Positions 21,366-33,236 are shown, numbered from the stretch's first letter. The stretch: 64,000 bases of DNA from Forficula auricularia (GCA_024734495.1 JALMQS010000153.1:13420299-13484298); one strand, 5' to 3'. The notes: generated from the sequence alone by a model not told the origin. A program made the numbers and translations.

Positions 21366-22199
21366 ATTAGTAAAAAAATCTGCTTTTTAGTATGAACTGG
21401 TTCTTACTAGTTAAAACCCGTTTCACCTTTGTGGCAAATAGAATTTACTGATGTTGGTTCGGTTTGGTCCAAAAGTCTAGTATCTTCATTTTTGACCTTC
21501 AAAATATTTTAAACGAAAATGTCAAAAATTACATCTTCATTAGAAACAAAGCTGTGGACGATGTAATTTTTGAAATTTTGCATATACATATATATTATTT
21601 ATTTGTTTGAGACTATAGTTTCGAAGACTTGTTCACGTGATACTGACCCCATAAAAAATAATATTTATCATAAAAAAAGACTGATGATGAAGGCCAAGCC
21701 AAGCAAAATCTCAAACAAATAATTTTTATAATTCCAGCAGAAGTCACACTCTTTTATTGTTTCCTTCAATATATAAAAATTCTGCTACCCTCGGCACAAA
21801 AACTTTCAATATATATATATATATATACATATTTATATTTGAAATATGTGTCTATTGAAGGAGACAATAAAAGAGTGTGTCTTCTGCTGTAAAAATAAAT
21901 ATTTAATTGATTTATAACGAGACTATAGTTTCGAGGGCTTTGTCATCTTGATCACACTATTACAATTGATTCACAGGAATTGATGAGTGAAAGTCAGTTT
22001 TATAAAACTGTGGTTAGTGTTAATGAATGGAAGAATAAATTGCTGGTATGTGAAAACAAGACCCTGAATATGGGGAATGGATGTTCACCGAAACATTGCG
22101 GGCATGGAGAAATAAATTTATAAAAATTTATTAAATAGTAACCGTTATTTAAACAGTTTAAATATTCCTAAATTTTTCATTTAATTATATAAACTTTAC
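21366..22199. repeat. Fragments of the 'gactatagtttcga' repeat family
   Basis: Positions 21600-21640 and 21905-21945 (minus strand) and 21675-21720 (plus strand) carry diverged copies of the hammerhead-like block whose best copy is at 42640-42674 (CTGATGA ... GAAACTATAGTC). 21386-21580 also matches half of the foldback at 40420-40805. No genes are visible. Confidence 0.55.
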
Positions 22200-22204
22200 A
22201 CTAA

Positions 22205-22300
22205 TAAATAGCGCTGCCGGTAAATTGGCAAAAAACAATTGGCAGAAACTGTTGGCCGAAAACAAGTGACCGAAAACAATTGATCGAAAACAGACCCAAT
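22205..22300 (+). repeat. Short degenerate tandem repeat, about 19-bp unit
   Basis: Repeats of 'ttggcNgaaaacaAttg' type, five or so copies, degenerate. Simple repeat. Confidence 0.6.
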
Positions 22301-22419
22301 AAATAGACATTTATTCATCTGAATATATTTTAATTGGTTGACCGTAAATGTTTAGTGAATTCCAATTAATAAATAAAAATAATTTATCAATATTATTAAA
22401 TGAATTATATTACAATTTA

Positions 22420-23165
22420 GTACCTGGAGCCACCGAGCGATGCACGGTAACCCCTGACCCCCTCCCGAAACCACACACCTCGCCCCCAACAATGCACCCC
22501 CACCCCACCCCAACCGCGCCTCCCACCCCCCACCCAGTTTTTGCATTTCAAGCTTTCAAATGGTCCACATATATATTATGTGTATATTTGTTTACTCGTA
22601 CACCAATTTGCCCACATTCGTTCATCATATTGATAAACATTATAAAAAATAAATAGGAAAAAAATAATCGTATAGGATCTGAAATAAAAACATAAAATTA
22701 AATAAGATCTGTTTCCAAGTTATATAAAAAAAAGTCACTTTATTTGTAAACAAAACTGTTTTGTTATGATTTAGACACCTGTTAATTAAAAACAAACAAA
22801 AAATTCCTAATTTTAATATAATATATTAATATTTGCTATAACCTATTAGTGGGTTTTAAAATTAAAAAAAACAATTAAAAATAAAACATAATTGAAAAAA
22901 ATGTAAACAAACTTTTTTATTGAGATTTTCATCTGTCAATAATTACTTTAATTAAGAAAAGATGAATTAAGATTAAATTTGTCGAGGTCCAGACCTAGCC
23001 AGATCGCTTTCTCATCCTCAAAACTTGTTAATAGAATTTGTTTTATCAAAATCGGTAAAGCCATTTTCAAAATAGAACAATGATACAAATATATATATAT
23101 ATACTAGTACCTATATATAAATAAATATACAAAGAATTTTTGCTCGTTTAATAAGAGTAGATAAT
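22420..23165 (+). repeat. TACCTGGAGCCA-headed repeat, copy 2
   Basis: Head 'tacctggagccaccgagcga', C-rich block 22440-22540, shared 'gtccagacctagccagatcg', tail 'gaatttttgctcgtttaat'. About 750 bp, the longest of the three copies. Confidence 0.7.
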
Positions 23166-24499
23166 AAAACAGTAGTGTAGATTGTTTGCTGTAAAAATAT
23201 CATCAGCACAGTGTCCAAAGAGGGTCACCAACTTCAGAACTAACCAAGCCACATGTTTCTTAACTGTGGTGATTCTTTCGATACGGGGACTTTGAACATA
23301 TCAAGGCCGCTTATTTTAACAAATAATTAAATAATAAACTATGGTATAAAATTACCATATGCCCTGAAAATAGATTAAGCCGCAATTTCAATCAGCAGAC
23401 TTTATTTTTTCCTGCAGGCTCGTCTAGGTAATTGAATGAATTTTCCAGTTGAAGCCGATTGACGATGATTATCGAGTTACATTCAATTTCCGAGCCTTTT
23501 CGGTCGCTCTTTTATACTACAATGAATATTCCAATTGATTCCATTTTAAAACAATTTACGGAAGGTTTTACAATTCATCCGAATGAGAGTGAAAAAAATG
23601 ATTCCTTCAAAATGAAAAATCCCTGCGGCAGGTCGTAGGAAGAGGTAGATTTTGAAGGGGCTCTACCCCTTTTTAGACTGCTCCTATCAAAAAATGTTCA
23701 ACAACAATTTGTAGAGGTTAGAATATTAACCATTTGCAATCAAACTGGTATCATTCATATTAACGATGTTATGAATTTTTTAAGATTTCAACCCCCCACC
23801 AATTCCACCCCCTTGGGGCTAAAGCTACCAAAAACTAATCAGTTCTTGTTTAAATCAAGACTAAATTTTGTGCCAAATTTTATTGTAATCAGTTGAACTT
23901 TTCGGCCTGCAGCGCACCCACAAAATTCCGATACATACCCCCACATACCCACATATATACTTTTGAATGGAGTGTGGTTTGGGGTCTAGGGGCCATGATC
24001 GGAAAAAGTATGATGAAATTTTCCGGAAGTCGCACCATGAAAGTGAGCACAATAAGTATATTTCTTCGAAATCTACCTAAAATTGATCTCAGATGATTTC
24101 GAAAATTTTAATATAGGGTTTATCACAATAATAAAAATACGAGTAAAATTATATTTTATAATATTTTCGTAAATTTAATCTTTGAAATAATATTTTCATT
24201 CAACTACATATTAAGACTTATTAGAATTGGGAAAATAGGGTTTCTCTCGTTGCGATGTTTTAACAAATTTAGCGGACTCTAGGTATCTGATTATTTCATT
24301 GAAGAATAATTTTAAAATAAGTTTTTACAATTCATTCGAAAGAGGGTGCAAAAAATCTGGTGTGGTGACCACACGACTTTCACGTTCTCACTTAATTGAA
24401 ATCATTGCTACACTTCTAATTTACACTCCCATCCTTTAGTTCAATCGGAGTGAAATTTATACACGACTAATAACTCGTAAAACTTGATAAGTACACAAA
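23166..24499. other. Mixed AT-rich sequence, unclassified repeats
   Basis: 23600-24100 has dispersed-repeat character: 'ttgtaatcagttgaactttt' and 'gcaccatgaaagtgagca' with C-rich 'accccccaccaattccaccc'. Short frames in this part have no coding bias. 24360-24480 ('gtggtgaccacacgactttc') recurs at about 25740-25870 and 26270-26295, so it is another dispersed repeat. Confidence 0.5.
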
Positions 24500-25088
24500 T
24501 ATTTGGGTAAAAAAAATCCTCACCCCCATTTTAGACAGTTAGATTTTGCAATTTTAGTTTTCTGGGCCCCAGTGATTATGTATACAAAATTTGGTTGAAT
24601 TTGGTTCATAGACCTATATATTTCAATTTTTTGACCCTATAACCCTCCCATTCCCGCATTCTGAGAGGTTAGTTTTTGCATTTATAGTCTTCTTGAGGCC
24701 CACTAATTATGTATACAAAATTTGGTTGAGTTCGGTACAATGGCCTATATTTTAATTTTTTTGACCCCCCCCCCCCCCCCCACACACACACACAATTTGA
24801 GCGGTTAGTTTTTGAATTTTTAGTTCTCTTGAGGCCCACTAGTTATGTATACAACACATTTGGTTGAGTTTGGTAGAAGGGCCTATATTTGAATTTTTTG
24901 ACCCTACACCCCCCCCCCATTTTGGCCGGTTAGTTTTTGCATTTTTAGATTACTGTGGGCCCATTGATTATGTATACAAAATTTGGTTGAGTTTGAAACA
25001 AGGGTCTAGATTTTCATCTTTTGAAAAGAATAAAAAAAAACACTTTTTTTCATGCACGATATAATACTTGACCATACCCTGTATGGCA
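24500..25088 (-). repeat. Family A hairpin-ended repeat, copy 5 (inverted, decayed)
   Basis: Five 'tgattatgtatacaaaattt' modules with poly-C and one (CA)n run, then the hairpin end 'accataccctgtatggcat'. The central block between modules and hairpin is deleted. The next element starts two bases later. Confidence 0.7.
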
Positions 25089-25705
25089 TACTAGCTGCAA
25101 GGCCCGTCATATGCTGCCCAGCACCCTACCACTGCACCCCACTCACCCAGCACCCAGTTTTTGCATTTCTATCCTTCTAGTGGCCTACAGATTATCTGTA
25201 CAAAATTTGGTTGAGTTTGCTCCAATACCAAGAATTTACCTTTTTTGACCCTCTCCTCATTTTGGGTGGTTAGTTTTTGCATTTATAGCTCTCTAGAGCC
25301 CACAAATTATGTAAAAAAATTGGTTGAGTTTGCTCAAGGGCAATAATTTACATTTTTCACCCTCCCCCCTTTTTGGGTGTTTTTTGGGGTGAATTTTTTA
25401 AACAAAAGTTGTCAGAAATTACATCCCCTACAACTTTGCACAAAACAAAATTTGCCGTAGAGTTAATAATTTAGGAGTTATTTGATAATTTCCTTTAGTG
25501 CGCCCCCCAAACGCCCTTTTGGGGTCAAAATATCAAAACGTTATATAGCTATAAACGTAAGTTAGAAGACATCTGATCCAAAGATGAAATTTCATAAAAA
25601 TCCCTTTCCCCTTTTTTCGTGAATCGTGATCAACTTTTCGCGGAAACCAGGGAAACAGACAGACAGACAGACATACAGAAATTTTGTTGAGGGTATTTTC
25701 GTTCA
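25089..25705 (+). mobile_element. ACTAG-headed repeat, copy 2
   Basis: Head 'actagctgcaaggcccgtc', shorter C-rich block than at 3697, same modules, ends near 'gagggtattttcgttcatt'. The terminal 'tatatatatagat' is lost. Confidence 0.7.
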
Positions 25706-26802
25706 TTCAACGATCAACAATTAGATAAAAAAAATTAATTGGTGTGTTCACAACACGATTTTCACATTTTAACTTATTTGAAATCATCATGACACTTCTA
25801 ATTTACACCCCCTTCCTTTATTTCATTCGGATTAAAATTTATACACTACTAATAACTCATGACACTTGATAAGTATGCTGATTTAAAACAAAAATCGTTA
25901 CTGCCGTTTTTAATAAACGAAAAATCTTTCATGTAAATGTCCACTTCCGGTGTTCCGATGTCAACCAATTTTTTTTTCTTTAGAATTTTAATTTATTATT
26001 TTTGTTTTATCTAGGTGTCTTAATACTATTCTTCTTCCAGTTGAATGGAAGCAAATAAATGCTTGCTTCCATGACTGGGAGTTTTTTTTACGGATTGAGC
26101 TTGTTAGCTTCACGTCCAACCCCTTTTAGTCGCCTTTTACGACAAGCAGAGGATACTATGGACCTATTCTACCCCCGGTCCATAGGGGTCTCAATGTGCA
26201 ATACTTTTTTTACAATTAGCAGTTATTGGTAGAAAGTTGGGAAATTTCATGAATCAACTGATGTGGTCAGATGTGGTCACCACACGATTTTCACATTCTC
26301 TCAAGCGAACGCAATACTTTACATTACTATATTCTATAGAATATAAATATGAAAGTAAAAAATTGATTTCCTCAAAATGAATATCTCAGAAGTAAAAATA
26401 AGTTCTAAAAATGGGATAAAGTAAAAATATACAATGCCATAAGCTTTGAGTTTTTATCACTTTCAGTAAAAATAAAATTCTTTATGCATTTTCATATAAA
26501 GCAAAGCGTTTGACGAAAATTTTTACACCACAGCACGTTTTCAAAGAGAATTTATTTCACGGCACTCCAAATAAAACCCTTCAAAATTAAATTTTTTGGG
26601 TGATTTTTTGTACCAGATCAATTGCATTAAAGTACTTAAATTAAAATTCTGAAAAAATCCATAAATTCACTCGTTCTCTCACCATCAACAAAATAAGAAC
26701 AAATTCGATATCTCAAGTATTTTGGAATATAATCATTTGTCTGTTACCAACCGGCCTCTTTTCAATGAAAGACTTCAATTTGCCTGTAATTATAATGATA
26801 TT
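25706..26802. other. AT-rich with dispersed repeat fragments
   Basis: 26025-26195 contains 'agtcgccttttacgacaagc' and 'cctattctacccccggtcca', a motif I know as a recurrent arthropod interspersed repeat, though its class is uncertain. The rest is AT-rich without genes. Confidence 0.5.
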
Positions 26803-28140
26803 TGTTTACCATACAGGGTATGGTCAAGTATTGTAATAGTGCAGGAAAAAAGTGTTTTTTTTCTTCTTTTTATCGAAATATCTCAAAAACGGCTTAAACT
26901 ATTTCGATTAAAAAAATTAGAGCGAAACATTGGCATTTTGTTGTATAAAAAAGCTCTAATAAGTGAACATCAAAAAAATTATATTTTTGGAGATAATAAC
27001 TCTTTTGTCAAAATGTGTGTTAGTCTGTTAGTCTGTGCGTAACCAAATTTTTATGGATGAGCTAGCTCAAAAACTAGTATGAATATCAAATCCAAATTTC
27101 ATATGTAGTTTTAGTGCATTGAGATTAGGAGCTGAATAGATTTTGGTGTATATCGACCCAAAATTAAGGGGGGGGGGGGTTAAAATTTAAAATTATAATA
27201 TTTTCAAACTATAATAACAAAACAAGAAAAATGATATCTATATATATAAAATTAAGGTTTTGTCTGTACATTGCTCCAAATCACGCCAAATTTTGGTTGC
27301 ACACGTTTCAAGCAAAGTTATGAACGAAAACACCCTCAACAAAATTCCTGTCTGTCTGTATGTATGTATGTTCCGTCGTTTCCGAAAAGTTGCTCACGAT
27401 TCACGTAAAAACGACTAAAGGGATTATTATGAAATTTCATATTTACATCATATGTCTTTGAACTTACGTTTTTAGCTATATAATGTTTTGATATTTTGAC
27501 CCCAAAATGGTGTTTGGGGGGCGCACGAATGAAAATTATCAAATAACTCCTAAACTATTGACTCTATGGCAAATTTTATTATAAACAAAGTTGTAGTACA
27601 ACTTTTGTTTAAAAAATTCCCCCAAAAAACCACCCAAAGGGGGGGGGGAGGGTCATATATGAAAATTCTTGCTCTTTGACCAAACTCAACCAAATTTTGT
27701 ATACATAAATTGTGGGTCACTAGAAGGCTGGAAATGCAAAAACTAACCACCCAAAATGGGGGAGGGGATCAAAAAATGAAAATTCTTACCCTTAGAGCCA
27801 ACTTAACCAAATTTGGGATATGAGGGGGGTTCGTGGGTTGGGAGTCCAGGGGGCGTGCCTTGCAGCTAGTATACTATAAAATAAACTTATAATAACGAAA
27901 ATATATTTTTTCTGGAGGGAAATTAGGGGGGAGGGGGTAAAAAATTAAAATCTAGACCCTTGGACCAAACTCAACGAAATTATGTATACATAATCAGTGG
28001 GCTCCCAGAAGACTAAAAATGCAAAAACTAACCGCCCAAAATGGGGGGAGGGGGGCAAAAATGAAAATCTAGGCCCTTGTATCAAACTCGACCAGACGTC
28101 TATGGTAAAGTCAAGTGGATAGCCACATCAGAGCGTGTCA
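26803..28140 (+). repeat. Family A hairpin-ended repeat, copy 6, split by an insertion
   Basis: The hairpin end 'accatacagggtatggtcaa' is at about 26810 and the block runs to about 27190. The modules and the far end ('gtcaagtggatagccacatc') resume at 27900-28140. The ACTAG-headed element at 27236-27877 lies between them. Confidence 0.7.
27236..27877 (-). mobile_element. ACTAG-headed repeat, copy 3 (inverted), nested
   Basis: Starts 'atctatatatataaaattaa' (tail) and ends 'ccttgcagctagtat' (head). It is nested inside a family A copy, which shows that it inserted later. Confidence 0.75.
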
Positions 28141-28980
28141 ATTTACTTTTAATTTTGCAAAAAATCACTGAAAGCACATCGACCAGTTTCTAACTTACTA
28201 GTTCCTGAACAACGGAAACAAATAAATCTTGAATAATATATTGTTTTTCTTTATAAAATAATTCAAAAAAAATTTCCACCTGGATGGACTGAATTTTCTG
28301 ATCTAGGAAAGCCTTTCCAAATATTTTACCTATATTTTTAAATCTCTCGCTACACATAGTTTTGAAGACACTGATTTAAGATTTTGATTATGTTTTTCTT
28401 CAATTTTCTTCTAAAAGAAAGGAAATCTAATAACAGTCCTCGTGTTTTCATAGGTATTGGATACAAAGACAAACAGGAAAATAAATAAGTGTGAAAATGA
28501 TTTTTTCTGATATCTGCGTACTAGACACTGATATATGTATTTCTATTTTGAATATGAAGAAATCCCCTATTATTTTCTTGACAAAAGGAACAATATAATG
28601 TTGAAACTTTGACGTATAAAATAAAATATTTAAATAAAACTCAGGCTGTTCTTTTATTTTTCTTTCATTATTTATTAATGTTTTTGAAAGGCAGGGAAAT
28701 TGGAAACCATCCGAGCGAATGATTTTTCCAAGATATTATTACGAGGAAAATAATCACCATGGTAACCGCAAATTCTCCCAAACGAAAATAACACAAGAAG
28801 ACATAATAATCATGTTATTTTCTTTCTTAAAAATTACTTCATAGCTGGAATATTTATTATAATCACATTTCATCGCAATATCGAAGTTCTCCAATCCTCA
28901 AGTAACAAATCAATAAATCTTAAAATCTAAAATAACTCAGCACATTTCCTATATGACTCATTTCCCCCATTTTAAATAAT
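28141..28980. other. AT-rich, no gene recognised
   Basis: AT-rich. 28690-28730 ('ggaaattggaaaccatccga') resembles part of the SINE body at 42950-42990. No genes are visible. Confidence 0.5.
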
Positions 28981-29345
28981 TAAATAAATAAATCTTTATT
29001 ATTCGACCTGCTTAGAGGCACAAGTCTACAAAACATCAATACAAATTAACTACATAAATTAATAAAAATAAATACAAATCAATTAAAAGAAATTAACAAT
29101 TAACAAACAAGAAAAAGAAAAAATAGAAATTTATGCTCATTAACAAATAACATGATCATAAATTTCCATCAAAAGACAAAACGTAATTTAAATAATTCCG
29201 CGCAAAAACCCGATACCAGGAGCAAACGACGCATTAGCAATCCCAAAATTTGCCATAAGTTGTTAAGGAAACCTGGTCAAAACCTTAACAAGGATGGTAT
29301 GATCTCTCTCTACCTCTGGTAATCTCTGCTTGTGAGAACTAAATA
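28981..29345 (-). mobile_element. LINE 3' end (UTR) fragment
   Basis: On the minus strand the sequence runs 'ttgctcctggtatcgggttt' ... 'gcctctaagcaggtcgaata' 'ataaagatttatttattt' and ends in an (ATTT)n tail, the usual look of an arthropod non-LTR 3' UTR. A related fragment lies at 58879-58960 (+). Confidence 0.6.
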
Positions 29346-29559
29346 CAATTTTGCACAACTCTAGGACATTAGGACTTGACAAAATTTATAATTGATTTAA
29401 TAACAATTCAACATTAAAAATAAATGATTAAGAATAGCGAAAAATTGTAATAAAATTTATTTTTAAACTATATGTTCAAATTCCTTCCAATTAATCTCCT
29501 AACCTTTTGCCCAGGGATCCAATCACAACGAGGCTCCGCCCAAAGACAATGAACGATAA
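29346..29559. other. AT-rich spacer
   Basis: AT-rich spacer with no supported feature. Confidence 0.4.
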
Positions 29560-29855
29560 ATTAAAATAAATTAGAAAATAAAGAAAATATTTTTTTTTTT
29601 TTAAGAGTGAGGGTTTTTCTTTGTTCTCTAATTAAATTAAATTTATAATTGTCATTAAACGGAATCTCGTGGTGATTTCTGTCACGAGATGAAAAAATAA
29701 TATTTTTCCAACTTTGGACTATGTTTTTTTTTTTTAATTTGTCTCTACCCCCGGGGTCAGGTTTTAGACGGATGCCTCGAGTCGGATTCGAACCCAGGTC
29801 CACTTGGTTAGCATGCTGACACGCTAACCCCTAGCCTGCCCGACCCCTTTGAGTA
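29560..29855 (-). mobile_element. tRNA-derived SINE
   Basis: The minus strand starts near 29850 with GGGGTCGGGCAGGCTAGGGG and has the B box GGGTTCGAATCC, followed by a body with A-rich runs and an AT-rich tail. No target duplication was found. Confidence 0.55.
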
Positions 29856-29920
29856 TACTATATATAAGAGCCTAGATTAATTTAAAACAACGCTGAGAGA
29901 ATTTTCTTTAAAAATTACTC

Positions 29921-29993
29921 TCTTGCCTAGAATCGAACCGACGAACTCTTGAACTAAGGGCATCTGCTCTAGCCATTACACCAATGCAACATT
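29921..29993 (-). repeat. tRNA-like sequence, probably SINE relic
   Basis: The minus strand has 'tggtgtaatggctagagca' (A-box/D-arm-like) and CGGTTCGATTCT (B box), 72-74 nt overall. TTGC/GCAA can close the acceptor stem, but the T-stem and anticodon stem have mismatches and no loop has U33 before a sensible anticodon. So I do not call a functional tRNA gene. Confidence 0.45.
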
Positions 29994-30309
29994 AATATTT
30001 ATATCTTGATTTCTATTACTAAAACTACATATTTTTGATTTAGACTTTGTGTCGAGATAATATTGTATTGAACTCGAATGAAAATGAAAAAACACCAATA
30101 GATTTTAAATTAAGAAACATTAAATAAATATTAATTAACGAGGCAAATTTGAAATATAATTGTCAGCTCGGATTTTAAACTGATGGCTCCAATCGATTTT
30201 CATTAACCAGGCAAATTTGAAATATAATTGTAATTTGGACTCGAATTTTGAAATGAAAGACTCCAATTCATTTTAAATTAAGAAACATTAAATATATTGA
30301 TAATTATTC
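29994..30309. other. AT-rich with a short direct duplication
   Basis: 'gaggcaaatttgaaatataat' type blocks repeat at about 30140 and 30207. No genes are visible. Confidence 0.5.
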
Positions 30310-30525
30310 CTCCCCCCCCCTCGCCACTCAAAAATTAAAGAGGCGAAACTTTTAAGAGACGATGTATTTTCGGTAGTTTACGGGTATACATTTGGAGTGT
30401 GGTTTTTTAAGAGGAATAAAAATTTTGGACCGAGACGCTGCCCGCCAGGGCACCGGCGGCCGGAGGCCGTGCTTGAGGGGCGTGCCAAAGGCACGCACGA
30501 AAAGCTCGTAGTTTAATAATAAGTT
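30310..30525 (-). mobile_element. GC-rich headed element remnant
   Basis: 'gctgcccgccagggcaccgg' and the palindromic 'gcgtgccaaaggcacgc' resemble the GC-rich heads of the ACTAG family in reverse orientation. The far end is not identified. Confidence 0.35.
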
Positions 30526-30589
30526 TGATTATAGTTTAAGAATCAGAGTCCATGAAAATAAAAAAAAAATAGATTAAATTTGAAAGTTT

Positions 30590-31035
30590 GAAATAGGAAA
30601 ATAAGGACAAGTTTTTATGTGTAACTTTTTTTTATTTATCAGCCAACGTTTCGTCGACTTTCCCGACTTCTTCAGGGCTTCAAATTGCCATGCCACACAT
30701 TCGTCTAAATTTTCTTGTTATCTTCAGCTACCATTGAAGACTCATCAGAAACATGGAATTTCAAAAAATATTTGGCACATTCACATAAACAATTTTTCTT
30801 TTTTCATTTTATATTACCAAATATATTAGATATAGAACAAAAAACGATAAATAGAATGAGGCAACACTGTTTTTAAAAACAGAATAGAATATTTTTCTTT
30901 TGATCCTTACATAAAGAATCAAATTTAAATCACTATTTGAAGCCCTGAAGAAGTCGGCAAAGTCGAAGAAACGTTGACTGATAAATAAAAAAAGTCACAC
31001 ATAAAAACTTATCCTTATTTTCCTATTATAAACTT
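30590..31035. repeat. Foldback with two hammerhead-like cores
   Basis: Inverted arms ('ggacaagtttttatgtgtaa' and complement, 'ttgaagccctgaagaagtcg'). Minus 30646-30675: CTGAAGA, A, GTCG, loop, CGAC, GAAACGTT, perfectly paired. Plus 30945-30974: the same with one change in the helix (CGAA). Spacer about 220 bp. Confidence 0.75.
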
Positions 31036-31349
31036 TCAAATTAATACAAATTATGGACGGAAATGCTAATAATGATTAAATAAATAAATTTATAATTTGT
31101 AGAGTGCCTGTAGGGTAAGCATTGTGTTGCTCTAGGAGAATATTGGTTGTTTACTCTACAGGCTCGCCAACTAATTCAGATAAAATTACAGGGATTTTTA
31201 CTGAGAATAGGAAGTTATTGGAATTACAATAATAAATAAAAGAGTGGGTGCTTTCCTTGATAAATTTAATATATTTAAGTGTTGGAACATTTATTGTTTC
31301 CTGATTTTTGAAAAAATCAAATTTGGTGATAGGCTCTATAAATATATGC
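31036..31349. other. Spacer with inverted 'ctctacagg' blocks
   Basis: 'gagtgcctgtagggtaagca' at about 31101 and 'tactctacaggctcgcc' at about 31152 are near-complementary. No gene is supported. Confidence 0.35.
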
Positions 31350-31675
31350 GAGGTGTGATCCGCGACTGGAAGTAGGTGTACACCTCTTAGGAAGTATTTT
31401 GGAAGTACTTGAAAATATTTGGAAGTACTTGGAAATATTTGGAAGTACTTGGAAATATTTGGAAGTACTTGGAAATATTTGGAAAGTTGCACTGGAAATA
31501 TTTGAAAGTACTTGGAAATATTCAGAAGTACTTGGAAATATTTGGAAGTACTTGGAAATATTTGGAATTACTTGAAAATATTTGGAAGTACTTGGAAATA
31601 TTTGGAAGTACTTGGAAATATTTGGAAGTACAAGTGGAAGTAGGTGTACAGCATATTAGGTCGCGGTTCACCCAT
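31350..31675. mobile_element. Minisatellite-bearing element, copy 1
   Basis: Starts near 'ggtgtgatccgcgact' and ends 'taggtcgcggttcaccc', imperfect inverted ends. In between are about 11 copies of the 20-mer GGAAGTACTTGGAAATATTT. The array is open in frame and encodes a repeating 'WKYLEIFGST' type peptide, an artefact of a stop-free 20-mer. Second copy at 32346-32849. Confidence 0.75.
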
Positions 31676-31970
31676 TTAAAGAGAAGTTATCGGCTGAAAA
31701 CTCATAAGAATGCATTTCGACAGCTATATCTGGAGTTTTTTTTTTCAAGTGCTGGAGGGAAATCATTAAAAATGTGCATTCTAGATGGTTTTAACCGAAA
31801 CTTCTCTTTCGATAAATAACTCAACCCCCATGGCATCAAATCCGCATATAAATATAATTTTTATTTATAAAAATTCCAGTGTGTGCTTAATACCACAAGA
31901 TAGAATTGATAACTTATACGGAATTTATAATTCTACGTAATATTTATAATAATATTAAAAATTATATCAA
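31676..31970. other. AT-rich spacer
   Basis: No supported feature. Confidence 0.4.
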
Positions 31971-32345
31971 TACAGTGAAACCCCTCAAATCCGAACTAAT
32001 TGGTAGCCTGTTCGGATTTCAATTTGTTTGGATAAGCAGAAAGCAGCTTCGACAATTAAATATAACTGATTTCAAGTGAAAGATCAAGTGAAATTGAGTG
32101 GATATTGATGAGGCAGTCCAAAATAATTTAAACTATCTTTTTATTCATAAGCCGACGTTTCTATTACTACACTATAATTCTGCTGAGAATGAAATATTAT
32201 TATATTTAATATTATTGTTACTGCAACTGAGAGAGGAGACAGAGGGGAATGTCGCATTGGAATTCCTTCACTGACTTTTCAAAACCCTGAAGAAGGAGGG
32301 AATTGTCTCCGAAACGTCGGTTTATGAATAAAAAAATAGTTTAAA

Positions 32346-32849
32346 TCGAGGGGTGATCCGTGATTGGAAGTAGGTGTACACCTCTTTGGAAGTATTTTGG
32401 AAGTACTTGAAAATATTTGAAAGTAGATACTTGGAAATATTTGCAATTACTTTGAAATATTTGCAATTACTTGGAAATATTTAGAAGTACTTGGAAACAT
32501 TTGGAAGTTTTTTTTACTTAGAGAAATTGGTTTAGGTTTTAGGTGAAACATGATATTAATTAACACAGTAAAGGGTGTTACACAGTGAATGAAATAAAAC
32601 TCAAACAGCTATATACAAACTCAATATATTTCGGATTATTAGTCCGAAATATATTGAGTTTGCTTAAACCTCTTGAGTATTATTTCATTCACTGTGAAAC
32701 TACACACCCTTTACTTTATTAATTAATTTACATTTGGAAGTACTTGGAAATATTTGGAAGTACTTGGAAAAATTTGGAAGTACTTGGAAAAATTTGGAAG
32801 TACAAGTGGAAGTAGGTGTACAGCATATTAGGTCGCGGTTCACCCCTCG
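32346..32849. mobile_element. Minisatellite-bearing element, copy 2, with 8-bp target duplication
   Basis: Ends 'cgaggggtgatccgtg' and 'gcggttcacccctcg'. Flanking direct repeats GTTTAAAT at 32338-32345 and 32850-32857. About eight 20-mers (GGAAGTACTTGGAAATATTT type) remain, split by a palindrome. An 8-bp duplication fits hAT-like transposition, but no transposase is seen. Confidence 0.8.
32517..32733. repeat. Innermost palindrome
   Basis: Arms 'cagtgaatgaaata...' and complement, centre TTTCGGATTATTAGTCCGAAA at about 32626-32646. Same type as 14975-15325. It interrupts the 20-mer array, so it is the latest insertion of this nest. Confidence 0.75.
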
Positions 32850-33236
32850 GTTTAAATTATCTTCTTCTTTTTTGGACTGCCTCATCAATATCCACTCAAT
32901 TTCACTTACCAGTCCGTCTCCAAAAATTACTTCAATCTTATCAAGTGATATTTTGTGTGTTTCTATTATTATTTCATTGTTTTTGCAAAGTGATTAACCT
33001 AAAGTATTTCAATAACCAACTTTTACTGTTTCTCAATTCTGGATGACATAAGTATGTAGACACATTTACACTTTGTTAGGTATGCTAACTGTACTTCTTT
33101 GTTAATTTTTCAACTAATTATGTAAAATAAGATTATAATGTAGAATATATACATAATTGTTTTATGACTAAATAAATAAGTTTCTCATTTTTGCGTTCGA
33201 ATTTCCCGGGTTCAAATTTAAGGGGTTTCACTGCAT

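Larger units (their letters stand above)
32089..32940. repeat. Foldback repeat nested in the pogo-like element
   Basis: Starts 'aaattgagtggatattgatg' and ends near 'attacttcaatctt', with the 8-bp ATCAAGTG on both sides (about 32081-32088 and 32940-32947) as target duplication. It contains CTGAAGA, A, GGAG, loop, CTCC, GAAACGTC at 32285-32318 and a longer upstream block shared with 43861-44005. It is itself split by the element at 32346. Confidence 0.75.
31973..33233. mobile_element. pogo/Tigger-like MITE, interrupted by nested insertions
   Basis: Ends CAGTGAAACCCCTCAAATC and the complement 'aggggtttcactg', flanked by TA on the left and a decayed CA on the right. The uninterrupted copy at 61636-62028 is 393 bp. 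Here the interior is split at 'gatcaagtg' / 'tatcaagtg' by the foldback at 32089-32940. No transposase frame is present. Confidence 0.85.

Noticed and set aside
29921..29993. Functional tRNA gene
   Set aside because: A and B box-like blocks exist, but T- and anticodon stems mismatch and no proper anticodon loop forms. SINE relic is more likely.
31409..31819. 136-codon frame with periodic WKYLE/FGST peptide
   Set aside because: It is a translation of the stop-free 20-mer minisatellite; the other copy has a different length and is interrupted.
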